The notes under the pieces are model-generated. The model saw only the letters and a list, made by a program, of their open reading frames with translations. It did no database searches and was not told the origin of the DNA. This document shows, piece after piece, positions 8,473-16,263 of a stretch of DNA of 64,000 nucleotides (positions are counted from its first letter, which is position 1; each line of letters opens with the position of its first letter). The position numbers were made by a program, and so were the translations under genes. The DNA lies in the NCBI RefSeq assembly GCF_003573545.1, contig NZ_QWET01000003.1, positions 310,001 to 374,000 of the forward strand, read 5' to 3'. Source of the DNA: Mariniphaga sediminis. GTDB lineage: Bacteria; Bacteroidota; Bacteroidia; Bacteroidales; Prolixibacteraceae.

Positions 8473-10011
8473 ATGATTAAAACAACCTGTCTGTTACCTG
8501 CCCTCATTCTGTTTTTTGCCGCGTGTCAAAATCAACCAGGGAAGGAAACGGTGCGGCAAAAACCAAACATTATATACATTCTGGCTGATGACTTGGGATA
8601 TGCCGAATTGGGTTGTTACGGACAGGAAAAGATTGAAACGCCTCATATTGATGCGCTGGCTTCGGAGGGAATGCGTTTTACACAACATTATTCAAGCGCA
8701 CCTGTATGTGCTCCTGCGCGTTGTATGTTACTTACCGGTTTGCATGCCGGGCATGCCCAAATCAGAGGGAACGACGAATGGGCCGAACGGGGCGACGTAT
8801 GGGATTTTGAAGCGATGGCAAACGATCCGAACCTGGAAGGGCAGCGTCCGCTGAAACCAGGAACGCAAACCATCGGCACCTTACTGCAACAGGCAGGTTA
8901 CAGAACCGGTGTTGTGGGCAAATGGGGCCTCGGCGGACCACTCACCGAAGGCATCCCCAACAAGCAGGGATTCGACTTCTTTTATGGGTTTAATTGTCAG
9001 CGGCAGGCACATACTTATTTTCCGGTTCACCTGTGGAAAAATACTGAAAAGGTGCCACTCAATAATAGAATGGTGCCGCCGAGTACCGGACTTCCGGAGG
9101 GGGCTGATCCCCATAATCCTGCATCATACAGTGATTTTTGGCTTGAGGAGTATTCTCCTGAGTTGATGCAAAAGGAATTGATTCAGTTTATAAAAGAGAA
9201 CAAAAACCATCCGTTTTTTATGTATTATGCCAATCCGATTCCCCATGTTCCATTACAGGCGCCCAAACGCTGGGTGGACTACTACATGGAAAAGTTTGGT
9301 GATGAGGAGCCTTACACCGGTGATCAGGGATACTTCCCTCATCGTTATCCGCGTGCTTGTTATGCCGCCATGGTTTCCTATTTCGACGAGCAGGTGGGAG
9401 AAATTCTAGCGACGCTGAAAGAGCTGGGATTGTATGAAAATACAATTATCATGTTTTCTTCCGACAATGGCCCTACTTTTAATGGTGGAACCGATTCACC
9501 CTGGTTTGACAGTGCCAAACCCTTTAAAAGTGAGCAAGGGTGGGGGAAAGCCAATCTGATGGAGGGAGGGATACGCATCCCGATGATTGCCAACTGGCCC
9601 GGGGAAATTGAACCGGGTTCCCAAACAGATCTTATTTCTGCTCAATATGATGTGCTGCCTACCCTTTGTGAAATAGCAGGAATTGAACCTGCCGGTAATG
9701 TGGATGGTATCAGTTTCTTGCCAACCCTTTTGGGACAAGGCAACCAGGAAGAACACGGATTTTTATACTGGGAATTTCCGGCGTCGGGCGGGCAGCAGGC
9801 AATCCGAATGGGAAAATGGAAAGGCATCCGGAAAAATATTTTCCGAGACAGCCTGCGGGTTCGTCTTTACAATCTGGAAGAAGACATGCAGGAGTTGAAC
9901 GATGTTTCTGACTTGCACCCGGAGATCGTTCAAAAAATGGAAGCCATTTTTGTTCAGGAACATACACCGGCTGAATTGGAACGGTTTAAAATAAAGCAGT
10001 TGGGAGATTAG
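8473..10011 (+). CDS. Sulfatase lipoprotein (S1-type, formylglycine-dependent)
   Basis: The N-terminus MIKTTCLLPALILFFAAC is a lipoprotein signal (lipid Cys 18). The mature 494 residues form an alkaline-phosphatase-superfamily sulfatase: NIIYILADDLGYAELGCYG with metal ligands Asp39/Asp40, then CAPAR with Cys79 in the C-x-P-x-R formylglycine position, VVGKWGLGG, and a late SSDNGP metal site. It should remove sulfate esters from a substrate at the periplasm or cell surface, after Cys-to-formylglycine maturation by a radical-SAM enzyme that is not in this window. A second, divergent sulfatase lies at 16264, so two different sulfate positions may be attacked. Confidence 0.95.
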   Translation: MIKTTCLLPALILFFAACQNQPGKETVRQKPNIIYILADDLGYAELGCYGQEKIETPHIDALASEGMRFTQHYSSAPVCAPARCMLLTGLHAGHAQIRGNDEWAERGDVWDFEAMANDPNLEGQRPLKPGTQTIGTLLQQAGYRTGVVGKWGLGGPLTEGIPNKQGFDFFYGFNCQRQAHTYFPVHLWKNTEKVPLNNRMVPPSTGLPEGADPHNPASYSDFWLEEYSPELMQKELIQFIKENKNHPFFMYYANPIPHVPLQAPKRWVDYYMEKFGDEEPYTGDQGYFPHRYPRACYAAMVSYFDEQVGEILATLKELGLYENTIIMFSSDNGPTFNGGTDSPWFDSAKPFKSEQGWGKANLMEGGIRIPMIANWPGEIEPGSQTDLISAQYDVLPTLCEIAGIEPAGNVDGISFLPTLLGQGNQEEHGFLYWEFPASGGQQAIRMGKWKGIRKNIFRDSLRVRLYNLEEDMQELNDVSDLHPEIVQKMEAIFVQEHTPAELERFKIKQLGD

Positions 10012-10169
10012 AGGTTGTATTTAATCTATTAAAATTAGAAAGTTTCAATATAAGTCGGACCATTGGAAAAATTCGGTTTTAGCGGGATTTTTTTGTGACT
10101 GGTTCCCTGTCTGACTGTACAAGCTGGGCTGGCATGTTTAGAATTTTAAAAATGAATAATTATAAGAAC

Positions 10170-12656
10170 ATGAAACTTTCAGCATTATTCCTCCCTGTTA
10201 TATTCTTTCTAATAACCTCCTGCTCCCAAAAAACCGAGTTTTCGGCTAACTTCGATAATACGCACAACCGTATTTGGATAGGTAAAAACTTCTGGTCTGT
10301 TCCATTGGAAGACTGGAAAGTAGAAGAAGGCAAACTGCACTGTATTGGTACTGTTCCGGAGTCGCGGGTAAACCTGCTTACCCATGTACTATCGCCGGAA
10401 GAAGGAAATTTCAACCTGTCGGTAACGATTGGCCTCACAAAGGAAGGTAGTGCTGGGGGGTCTGCCGGATTTCTCGTTGGGATAGTCGACAAAGAAGATC
10501 CTGATATCAGGGCGGCATGCTATTTTGGAGAAGGAATAAAAGCCGGGGTCAACCTGGAAGGTTATGCCTTTTTACAAACGGAAAAAGTTGAGTTACCCGA
10601 GGGGTTCGATTTCAGCGAATTTAATATCTCTGTTGCCGGAAGTGGCAACAACCTAAAAATGAAGGTTATTGACAAAGCAGGAAACCATATAAAAGAACTT
10701 TCCCTTCCTGTGGAAGAAGAAATACAGGGTCTTGTTGCGGTTGTCAGTAACCTGAGGCCTGAAGGAAAAGAAAAATCTGGAAACTCCACGTTTTGCTTCG
10801 ATGATCTGAAATTGTCGGGTTCTAAAGTGGTTGCTCAACCTGACGAAGCTTTTGGCCCCGTTCTTTGGACCATGTACACTCTGAGTAAAGAGACGGTAAA
10901 AATGATGGCTTTATTGCCGCCAGTCGGAAAGGATGACAATCAGGAAGTAAGTCTTCAGTTAAAAGTAAGTGAAGAGTGGAAAACGGTTGCGACAGAAAAT
11001 ATTGATCCCGATTCCCGAACGGCCGTTTTCAAACTGCAAAACTGGGATGCTACAAAAGGTGTGAATTATCGTATTGAGTATATCGAGCGGGAAAAAGGCG
11101 GAGCCGAAACGCCGGAATATTATGCGGGAACCATTCGGAAAGATCCCGTAGATCGTCCTTTAAAATTTGGCGGGCTTACCTGCCAGTTTCATTTCGGATT
11201 CCCGTATTCGCCGTTGGTAGAAAACGTAACAAAGCTTGATCCCGATATCCTTTATTTTTCAGGAGACCAGATTTATGAAGGCAACGGTGGTTATCCAATA
11301 AAACGCGAACCGGCTGATGTTTCCATCGTCAATTACCTTGGTAAATATTATATGTTTGGGTGGGCATTTGGCGACCTGATGCGCGACAGGCCTACCATTT
11401 GTACACCTGATGATCACGATGTTTTTCATGGTAACTTATGGGGTGAAAGTGGAATTTCCAAACCGGGAGGAGCAGGTAGTTCAGATACACGTGGGTTTAT
11501 GCAATCGGTAAAAATGGTTAATGTTGTGAATCGTACCCAATGTGGGCAATTGCCAGATCCTTATGATGCATCACCTATTGAACAGGGAATGAGCGTTTGG
11601 TACACTGGTCTTACTTATGGGAGGGTGAGTTTTGCCATTATCAGCGATCGCATTTTTAAAACCGGCCCGGAGGCAGTTTCGGATTGGGAGGGGCGCCACG
11701 ACCATATGAAAGAGCCCCGGGAAGATTTGTCATTTTTGGATAAGCCGGGAGTAGAATTAATCGGTAAACGGCAGACTGAATTTCTTAATGACTGGATAAT
11801 GGACTGGGAACAAGCCGATATGAAAGTATTGCTTTCGCAAACGGTTTTTGCCAATGTCGCTACCCATCACGGTTCGTTGAGTAATTACCTGTATGGTGAC
11901 CTCGACTCAGGGGGCTGGCCAAAAGCAGACAGAGATAAGGCCATTCGTTTAATGCGTAAAGGGGCCGTTTTCCACATTAATGGCGACCAGCACGTTCCTT
12001 CTTTGCTGCAATATGGGCTTGAAAACTACCGTAGTGGCGGTTGGAGTTTTTGTACGCCTGCTATTGCTGTTATATACCTTCGCTGGTTTTTACCGGATGA
12101 ACTAGGTATATCGGTTGTTGACCGGCCTGAACATGGCTATCCCAACACCGGGAAATATGAAGACGCTTTTGGCAACAAAAACTATGTGTATGCCATTGGA
12201 AATCCCGGGAAAAACACAGTGGATAGGGATAGTCGTTACAATCACGCCCAAATCCGTTCATCAGGTTTTGGGTTTGTGACTTTTGACCAAAAGGAACGAA
12301 CCATTGTTGCTGACGCCTGGCGTTTCAAAGCCGATGTGGAGAATCCCAATCCTATGCGCGACCAATTTCCGGGGTGGCCTTTGGAAATTTCGCAATTCGA
12401 CAATCTGGGATTGGGGGCTGAAAATGTCCTGCCCGAAATTACCATTACCAAACCGAACCAGTTAATGCAGATTCGAAATGAGAAGACCGGCGAACTGGCA
12501 CAAATTTATCGTTTGAAAGGCAACATCATTCAACCTAAATTACATTCAAGCGGAACGTTCAGGGTTATTATCGGTGAAGATGGGAACCAAAAAGAGATTG
12601 CAGGACTGAAAACCCTAAAAGGAGAAAATCCAAAAGAGGTTCTGGTGGAACTTTAA
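10170..12656 (+). CDS. PhoD-like metallophosphoesterase lipoprotein
   Basis: The chosen ATG gives a lipoprotein signal MKLSALFLPVIFFLITSC (lipid Cys 18). An in-frame ATG at 10152 adds six residues. After an N-terminal beta-sandwich of about 220 residues (FSANFDNTHNRIWIGKNFW...) comes a fibronectin-like linker and then a PhoD-type (PF09423) phosphoesterase domain with the metal motifs LYFSGDQIYEG, CTPDDHDVFHGNLWGE and FHINGDQHVPSLLQYG. PhoD enzymes use Fe/Ca to hydrolyse phosphodiesters and monoesters outside the cytoplasm. At 828 residues it is longer than classical PhoD because of the N-terminal domain. It is probably part of the same catabolic set as the sulfatases, and the repeat array follows it directly. 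Confidence 0.9.
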   Translation: MKLSALFLPVIFFLITSCSQKTEFSANFDNTHNRIWIGKNFWSVPLEDWKVEEGKLHCIGTVPESRVNLLTHVLSPEEGNFNLSVTIGLTKEGSAGGSAGFLVGIVDKEDPDIRAACYFGEGIKAGVNLEGYAFLQTEKVELPEGFDFSEFNISVAGSGNNLKMKVIDKAGNHIKELSLPVEEEIQGLVAVVSNLRPEGKEKSGNSTFCFDDLKLSGSKVVAQPDEAFGPVLWTMYTLSKETVKMMALLPPVGKDDNQEVSLQLKVSEEWKTVATENIDPDSRTAVFKLQNWDATKGVNYRIEYIEREKGGAETPEYYAGTIRKDPVDRPLKFGGLTCQFHFGFPYSPLVENVTKLDPDILYFSGDQIYEGNGGYPIKREPADVSIVNYLGKYYMFGWAFGDLMRDRPTICTPDDHDVFHGNLWGESGISKPGGAGSSDTRGFMQSVKMVNVVNRTQCGQLPDPYDASPIEQGMSVWYTGLTYGRVSFAIISDRIFKTGPEAVSDWEGRHDHMKEPREDLSFLDKPGVELIGKRQTEFLNDWIMDWEQADMKVLLSQTVFANVATHHGSLSNYLYGDLDSGGWPKADRDKAIRLMRKGAVFHINGDQHVPSLLQYGLENYRSGGWSFCTPAIAVIYLRWFLPDELGISVVDRPEHGYPNTGKYEDAFGNKNYVYAIGNPGKNTVDRDSRYNHAQIRSSGFGFVTFDQKERTIVADAWRFKADVENPNPMRDQFPGWPLEISQFDNLGLGAENVLPEITITKPNQLMQIRNEKTGELAQIYRLKGNIIQPKLHSSGTFRVIIGEDGNQKEIAGLKTLKGENPKEVLVEL

Positions 12657-12668
12657 TGAAATAAGAAT

Positions 12669-12908
12669 CTGCGGAAATCAGTGTGTTCTGTGGGAGAATA
12701 AGGAGATAGTTCCCGCAGATTGCGCCGATAATCGCAGAAAAACTCAGTAATTTGGGACAAACCAGAAGTTTTAGATATGAAGGAGAATGATATTTTTTGC
12801 AAAATCAAACACGTTATTTTTTTGTGTCAAAGATACACTGGGACAGGAGGTTTAGGAATTAGTAGTAAATTATAGGAAAGTAAATAAATTTTGGTTTACC
12901 ATTGTACT
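12669..12908 (+). repeat. Array unit 1 (240 bp, deleted copy, A-type tail)
   Basis: The remnant start codon is at 12777. The tail ATAGGAAAGTAAATAAATTTTG still resembles the last codons of the intact gene (TACAGGAAAGTAAATAAACTTTAG). It shares its leader, with TTTGGGACAAACC, with unit 4. Confidence 0.85.
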
Positions 12909-13146
12909 CTGCGAAAATCTGCGTGTTCTGCGGGAGAATAAGGAGGAAGTTCCCACTGATTACGCCGATAATCGCAGAAAGACTCAATAACTTCAGAACA
13001 AACAAAAGTTTTTAGTTATGAAGGAGAACAATATTTTTTACAAAGTCAAAGGTGCTATTTTTAATGTTTAAAATTTACTGGTACCGGATTTATAGGAGTC
13101 AGCTTGTAAATTAGAGGGAAGAAATAATTTAGCCGGCCGTTTTACT
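12909..13146 (+). repeat. Array unit 2 (238 bp, deleted copy, B-type tail)
   Basis: The remnant start is at 13018. Apart from a few bases it is the same as unit 7 along its whole length, including the shared TTCCCACTGATTACGCC variant in the head and a premature TAA after AATGTT. Confidence 0.85.
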
Positions 13147-13646
13147 CTGCGCGAATCTGCGTGTTCTGCGGGAAAACAAAAAGAAAGTTCCCGCTGATTG
13201 CGCCGATAATCGCAGAAAGATTCAATAATTCGAGTTAAACTAAAACTTTCAGATATGACAGAGAATGAAATTTCTTATAAAATCAGGGGTGCTATTTTTA
13301 ACGTATACAATGCATTGGGGCCGGGTTTGTTGGAATCAGCTTATGAGGCTGTTTTAGCTTATGAACTGAACAAACAGGGACTGGATGTTAAAACACAAGT
13401 GCCTTTGCCATTGATTTATGAAGAGGTCAGGCTCGATGTGGGTTACCGGCTTGATATTCTTGTTGAAAATAAAGTTATTATTGAAATAAAATCTGTTGAA
13501 GCTATTTCTGAAGTGCATCACAAACAAGTGATTACTTATTTGAAATTATCAGACTTAAAATTAGGGTTGCTAGTCAATTTTAATTGCAATGACATTCAAA
13601 AATCAATATACAGGAAAGTAAATAAACTTTAGCCGGCCGTTTTACT
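13147..13646 (+). repeat. Array unit 3 (500 bp, full-length copy with intact gene)
   Basis: The head at 13147-13220 shares the variant GGGAAAACAAAAAGAAAGTTCCCG with unit 8. It holds the complete GxxExxY gene (13255-13632). The following AGCCGGCCGTTTTACT marks the unit end seen in B-type copies. Confidence 0.9.
13255..13632 (+). CDS. GxxExxY protein (PD-(D/E)XK nuclease-like)
   Basis: The 125-residue protein belongs to the GxxExxY family (TIGR04256, PDDEXK_3). The name-giving motif is GLLESAY at residues 24-30 (Gly24, Glu27, Tyr30). A PD-(D/E)XK-type core follows: Asp67 in YRLDILV and Glu77-x-Lys79 in IIEIKSV, with the later helix HHKQVITYLKL and strand LGLLVNFN. The biochemical role is not established; the motif pattern suggests a metal-dependent nuclease fold. 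It is the only undamaged copy among eight repeats, and its flanking hairpin head is shared with the deleted copies. The array-like setting suggests a selfish or repeat-maintaining element rather than a catabolic gene. No clear Shine-Dalgarno sequence precedes the ATG. Confidence 0.9.
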   Translation: MTENEISYKIRGAIFNVYNALGPGLLESAYEAVLAYELNKQGLDVKTQVPLPLIYEEVRLDVGYRLDILVENKVIIEIKSVEAISEVHHKQVITYLKLSDLKLGLLVNFNCNDIQKSIYRKVNKL

Positions 13647-13886
13647 CTGCGCGAATCTGTGTGTTTTGCGGGAGAATAGGAAGAAGGTTCCCGCAGATTG
13701 CGCCGATAATCGCAGAAAAACTCAGTAATTTGGGACAAACCAGAAGTTTTAGATATGAAGGGGAATGATATTTTTTGCAAAATCAGATACGTTATTTTTA
13801 ATGTTTACAATGTACAGGGATCGGATTTACGGGAATCAGCTTGCAAATTATAGGAAACTAAATAAATTTTGGTTTACCAATTTACT
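13647..13886 (+). repeat. Array unit 4 (240 bp, deleted copy, A-type tail)
   Basis: The remnant start is at 13755, encoding about 28 residues and ending LRESACKL-stop at the deletion junction. It shows the junction most clearly: codons up to SAC are joined to the AGGAAACTAAATAAA tail of the parent gene. Confidence 0.85.
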
Positions 13887-14124
13887 CTGCGCGAATCTGC
13901 GTGTTCTGCGGGAGAATAGGACGAAGGTTCCCGTAGATTGCGCCGATAATCGCAGAAAAGTTCAATAACTTCAGAACAAACAAAAGCTTTTAGTTATGAA
14001 GGAGAACAATATTTTTTACAAAATCGGAGGTGCTATTTTTAATGTTTACAATGTCTAGGGATCGGATTTACGGGAGTCAGCTTGTAAATTAGAGGGAAGA
14101 AATAATTTAGCCGGCCATTTTACT
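13887..14124 (+). repeat. Array unit 5 (238 bp, deleted copy, B-type tail)
   Basis: The remnant start is at 13996 with an early TAG after AATGTC. It is nearly the same as unit 6, sharing GGTTCCCGTAGATTGCGCC in the head. Confidence 0.85.
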
Positions 14125-14362
14125 CTGCGCGAATCTGCGTGTTCTGCGGGAGAATAGGAAGAAGGTTCCCGTAGATTGCGCCGATAATCGCAGAAAAATT
14201 CAATAACTTCAGAACAAACAAAAGCTTTTAGTTATGAAGGAGAACAATATTTTTTACAAAATCAGAGGTGCTATTTTTAATGATTACAATGTCCAGGGAT
14301 CGGATTTACGGGAGTCAGCTTGTAAATTAGAGGGAAGAAATAATTTAGCCGGCCATTTTACT
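14125..14362 (+). repeat. Array unit 6 (238 bp, deleted copy, B-type tail)
   Basis: The remnant start is at 14234. Its frame stays open across the junction (LRESACKLEGRNNLAGHF) and runs into the head of unit 7, giving about 51 codons. It is unlikely to be a functional protein. Confidence 0.85.
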
Positions 14363-14600
14363 CTGCGCGAATCTGCGTGTTCTGCGGGAGAATAAGGAGG
14401 AAGTTCCCACTGATTACGCCGATAATCGCAGAAAGACTCAATAACTTCAGAACAAACAAAAGTTTTTAGTTATGAAGGAGAACAATATTTTTTACAAAGT
14501 CAAAGGTGCTATTTTTAATGTTTAAAATTTACTGGTACCGGATTTATAGGAGTCAGCTTGTAAATTAGAGGGAAGAAATAATTTAGTCGGCCATTATACT
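14363..14600 (+). repeat. Array unit 7 (238 bp, deleted copy, near-duplicate of unit 2)
   Basis: The remnant start is at 14472. It matches unit 2 almost base for base through the ATTTACTGGTACCGGATT variant, implying a segmental copy of units 2-3 to positions 7-8. Confidence 0.85.
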
Positions 14601-14756
14601 CTGCGGAAATTTGCGTGTTCTGCGGGAAAACAAAAAGAAAGTTCCCGCTGATTGCGCCGATAATCGCAGAAAAGTTCAATAACTTCAGAACAAACAAAAG
14701 CTTTTAGTTATGAAGGAGAACAATATTTTTTACAAAATCAGAGGTGCTATTTTTAA
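14601..14756 (+). repeat. Array unit 8 (truncated, 156 bp)
   Basis: The head resembles that of unit 3. The remnant gene starts at 14710, and homology stops after GGTGCTATTTTTAAC, codon 15-16 of the parent gene. Unique DNA begins about 100 bp before the PHP-domain gene. Confidence 0.8.
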
Positions 14757-14853
14757 CTTGTTGGTAGTCAGTATTTCGAATGTTTTGATGGTTGCCCTGA
14801 ATTCATTGCATTTTCGTAAATTGCAGGTAAATACAATTAAAATTAATTGAAAA

Positions 14854-16179
14854 ATGGATAAGAAAGTTGTACGTTCCGTTAGTTCCGGTAGAAACAGTGT
14901 GCCGGCCAATAAAAAAAACCGTGGATATTTTTATCTGGTCTTCCTTTCTGTGATAATTATTGGATTGGCAGCAGGTTCCTGTAAGAATTCTGAGCCCAAC
15001 TGGTTGCGCGGAAATATGCACACCCACACTTTTTGGAGCGACGGAGATGAATTTCCGGAGAGTGTGGCTCGTTGGTACAAAGAAAACGGATATGATTTTC
15101 TTGCTATGACAGATCACAATACAATATTAGCAGGAGAGCGTTGGAAAAATTTCCCTGAGGACCATGCAACACTTCATAAATATGTGGAGGAATATGGGAC
15201 GGAGTGGGTAGAAATGCATTCTCATGAAGAAGAGGGAACCCAGCGTGTACGTTTGAAAACCCTGGAAGAGTTTCAGTCGATGTATGAAGAACCGGGAAAA
15301 TTTCTGCTTGTTATGGGCAATGAAATTTCCAATCCACATTCAGTTCATTTACTTGGATTCCATCAGGATAGGGTGATTCCAGCCATTCAGGGTACCGTGA
15401 ACGAGCGGGAGGAGATGATTCGGAGAACGGTTGAGAATATGAAAGCTTACCGGGAAGAAACCGGAATAAATGCTCATCCGGCGCTGGCTCATCCTAATTT
15501 CAGGTGGGCCATTACGGCTGAAATGATGCTGAATGTTCCTGAACTTCGTTTTTTCGAAGTTTTCAACGGTCACCCGATGGTAAATAATACGGGGGATGAA
15601 AGCCGGGCAAGTACCGATAGAATTTGGGATATTGTGTTAGCCAACCGACTGATATCCGGTGATGGAGAACTTCTTTATGGACTGGCTACAGACGATGCCC
15701 ACAATTATCACGGAGGTGGGGCCGGTCCTGGTAGAGGGTGGGTAATGGTGCGTTCAGAAGAACTTTCTCCGGAGGCCATTCTTGATGCCATAGACAAAGG
15801 CGACTTTTATGCTTCAACCGGTGTTAAACTAAAAGATATTCAGTTTAATGGGAAAAACCTGAAAATTAAAATCGAGCCACAGGAAGGCATTGAATTTACA
15901 ACGGAATTTATCGGTACACAGAAGGGTGTGGATACAACTGGTAAACCTACATTGGATGCGGAAGGCAATGAAATTGAAAATACCACGATGACCTATTCCG
16001 GAGAAATTGGAAAAGTACTTGCATCCAGTCAGTCATTAACCCCTTCGTATCGGTTTACCGGAGATGAGTTGTATGTGCGGATCCGGATCACTTCTTCGGC
16101 AGATCATATCGATCCAAATACAGGAAAATTGTTGGGGAAACAAAGAGCCTGGGTGCAACCGCACGTTCAGACAAACTAA
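14854..16179 (+). CDS. PHP-domain phosphoesterase-like lipoprotein
   Basis: A basic N-terminus of about 25 residues precedes a hydrophobic segment (YLVFLSVIIIGLAAGSC) ending in a lipobox with Cys43. The polymerase-and-histidinol-phosphatase (PHP) metal motifs follow: NMHTHTFWSDG (His56, His58, Asp63), AMTDHNTI (Asp87, His88), HPALAHPNFRW, and a late ATDDAHNYHG. A C-terminal beta-rich tail of about 120 residues (KDIQFNGKNLKIKIEP...) probably packs as a sandwich. Enzymes of this fold remove phosphate with a trinuclear metal centre. The secreted form beside sulfatases and a PhoD-like enzyme fits scavenging of a phosphorylated substrate. An internal ATG is less likely because the signal begins upstream. 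Confidence 0.9.
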   Translation: MDKKVVRSVSSGRNSVPANKKNRGYFYLVFLSVIIIGLAAGSCKNSEPNWLRGNMHTHTFWSDGDEFPESVARWYKENGYDFLAMTDHNTILAGERWKNFPEDHATLHKYVEEYGTEWVEMHSHEEEGTQRVRLKTLEEFQSMYEEPGKFLLVMGNEISNPHSVHLLGFHQDRVIPAIQGTVNEREEMIRRTVENMKAYREETGINAHPALAHPNFRWAITAEMMLNVPELRFFEVFNGHPMVNNTGDESRASTDRIWDIVLANRLISGDGELLYGLATDDAHNYHGGGAGPGRGWVMVRSEELSPEAILDAIDKGDFYASTGVKLKDIQFNGKNLKIKIEPQEGIEFTTEFIGTQKGVDTTGKPTLDAEGNEIENTTMTYSGEIGKVLASSQSLTPSYRFTGDELYVRIRITSSADHIDPNTGKLLGKQRAWVQPHVQTN

Positions 16180-16199
16180 AATTGGGTACTCCAATTTTT
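16178..16199 (+). terminator. Terminator-like hairpin overlapping the PHP gene stop
   Basis: AAAATTGG (16178-16185) pairs with CCAATTTT (16191-16198) across GTACT and ends in a short T run. The stem is short and AT-rich, so it may be weak. The next sulfatase gene starts 65 nt later. Confidence 0.5.
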
Positions 16200-16263
16200 G
16201 TGTTAAGACGGTTCATTTTCTCCGGGCGGCATTGAAATATTATCGACCTAAAAAAATAAAACG

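Larger units (their letters stand above)
12669..14756 (+). repeat. Tandem array of eight GxxExxY-gene-derived units (period 238-240 bp; one 500-bp unit)
   Basis: Eight direct repeats start at 12669, 12909, 13147, 13647, 13887, 14125, 14363 and 14601. Every unit begins with a head of about 70 bp carrying nested inverted repeats (outer TCTGCG/CGCAGA, inner CTGCGGGA/TCCCGCAG). Then comes a leader of about 38 bp and an ATG 108-109 bp from the unit start. Unit 3 contains the intact GxxExxY gene. All other units keep the first roughly 28 codons and the last roughly 8 codons but have lost about 260 bp in between. The array fills the whole gap between the PhoD-like and PHP-domain genes. It is neither a CRISPR nor an rRNA/tRNA feature. 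Confidence 0.93.

Noticed and set aside
10095-10169. N-terminal extension of the PhoD-like protein from a GTG at 10095
   Set aside because: The extension would bury the lipoprotein signal, and its sequence is not protein-like for this family. ATG 10170 (or 10152) fits better.
13765-13968. Separate small + strand protein of about 67 residues inside the array
   Set aside because: It starts out of frame inside the deleted gene of unit 4 and runs into the head of unit 5. It follows from repeat structure only.
12669-14756. CRISPR array
   Set aside because: The repeat unit is 238-240 bp with no unique spacers, units contain a gene fragment, and no cas genes are near.
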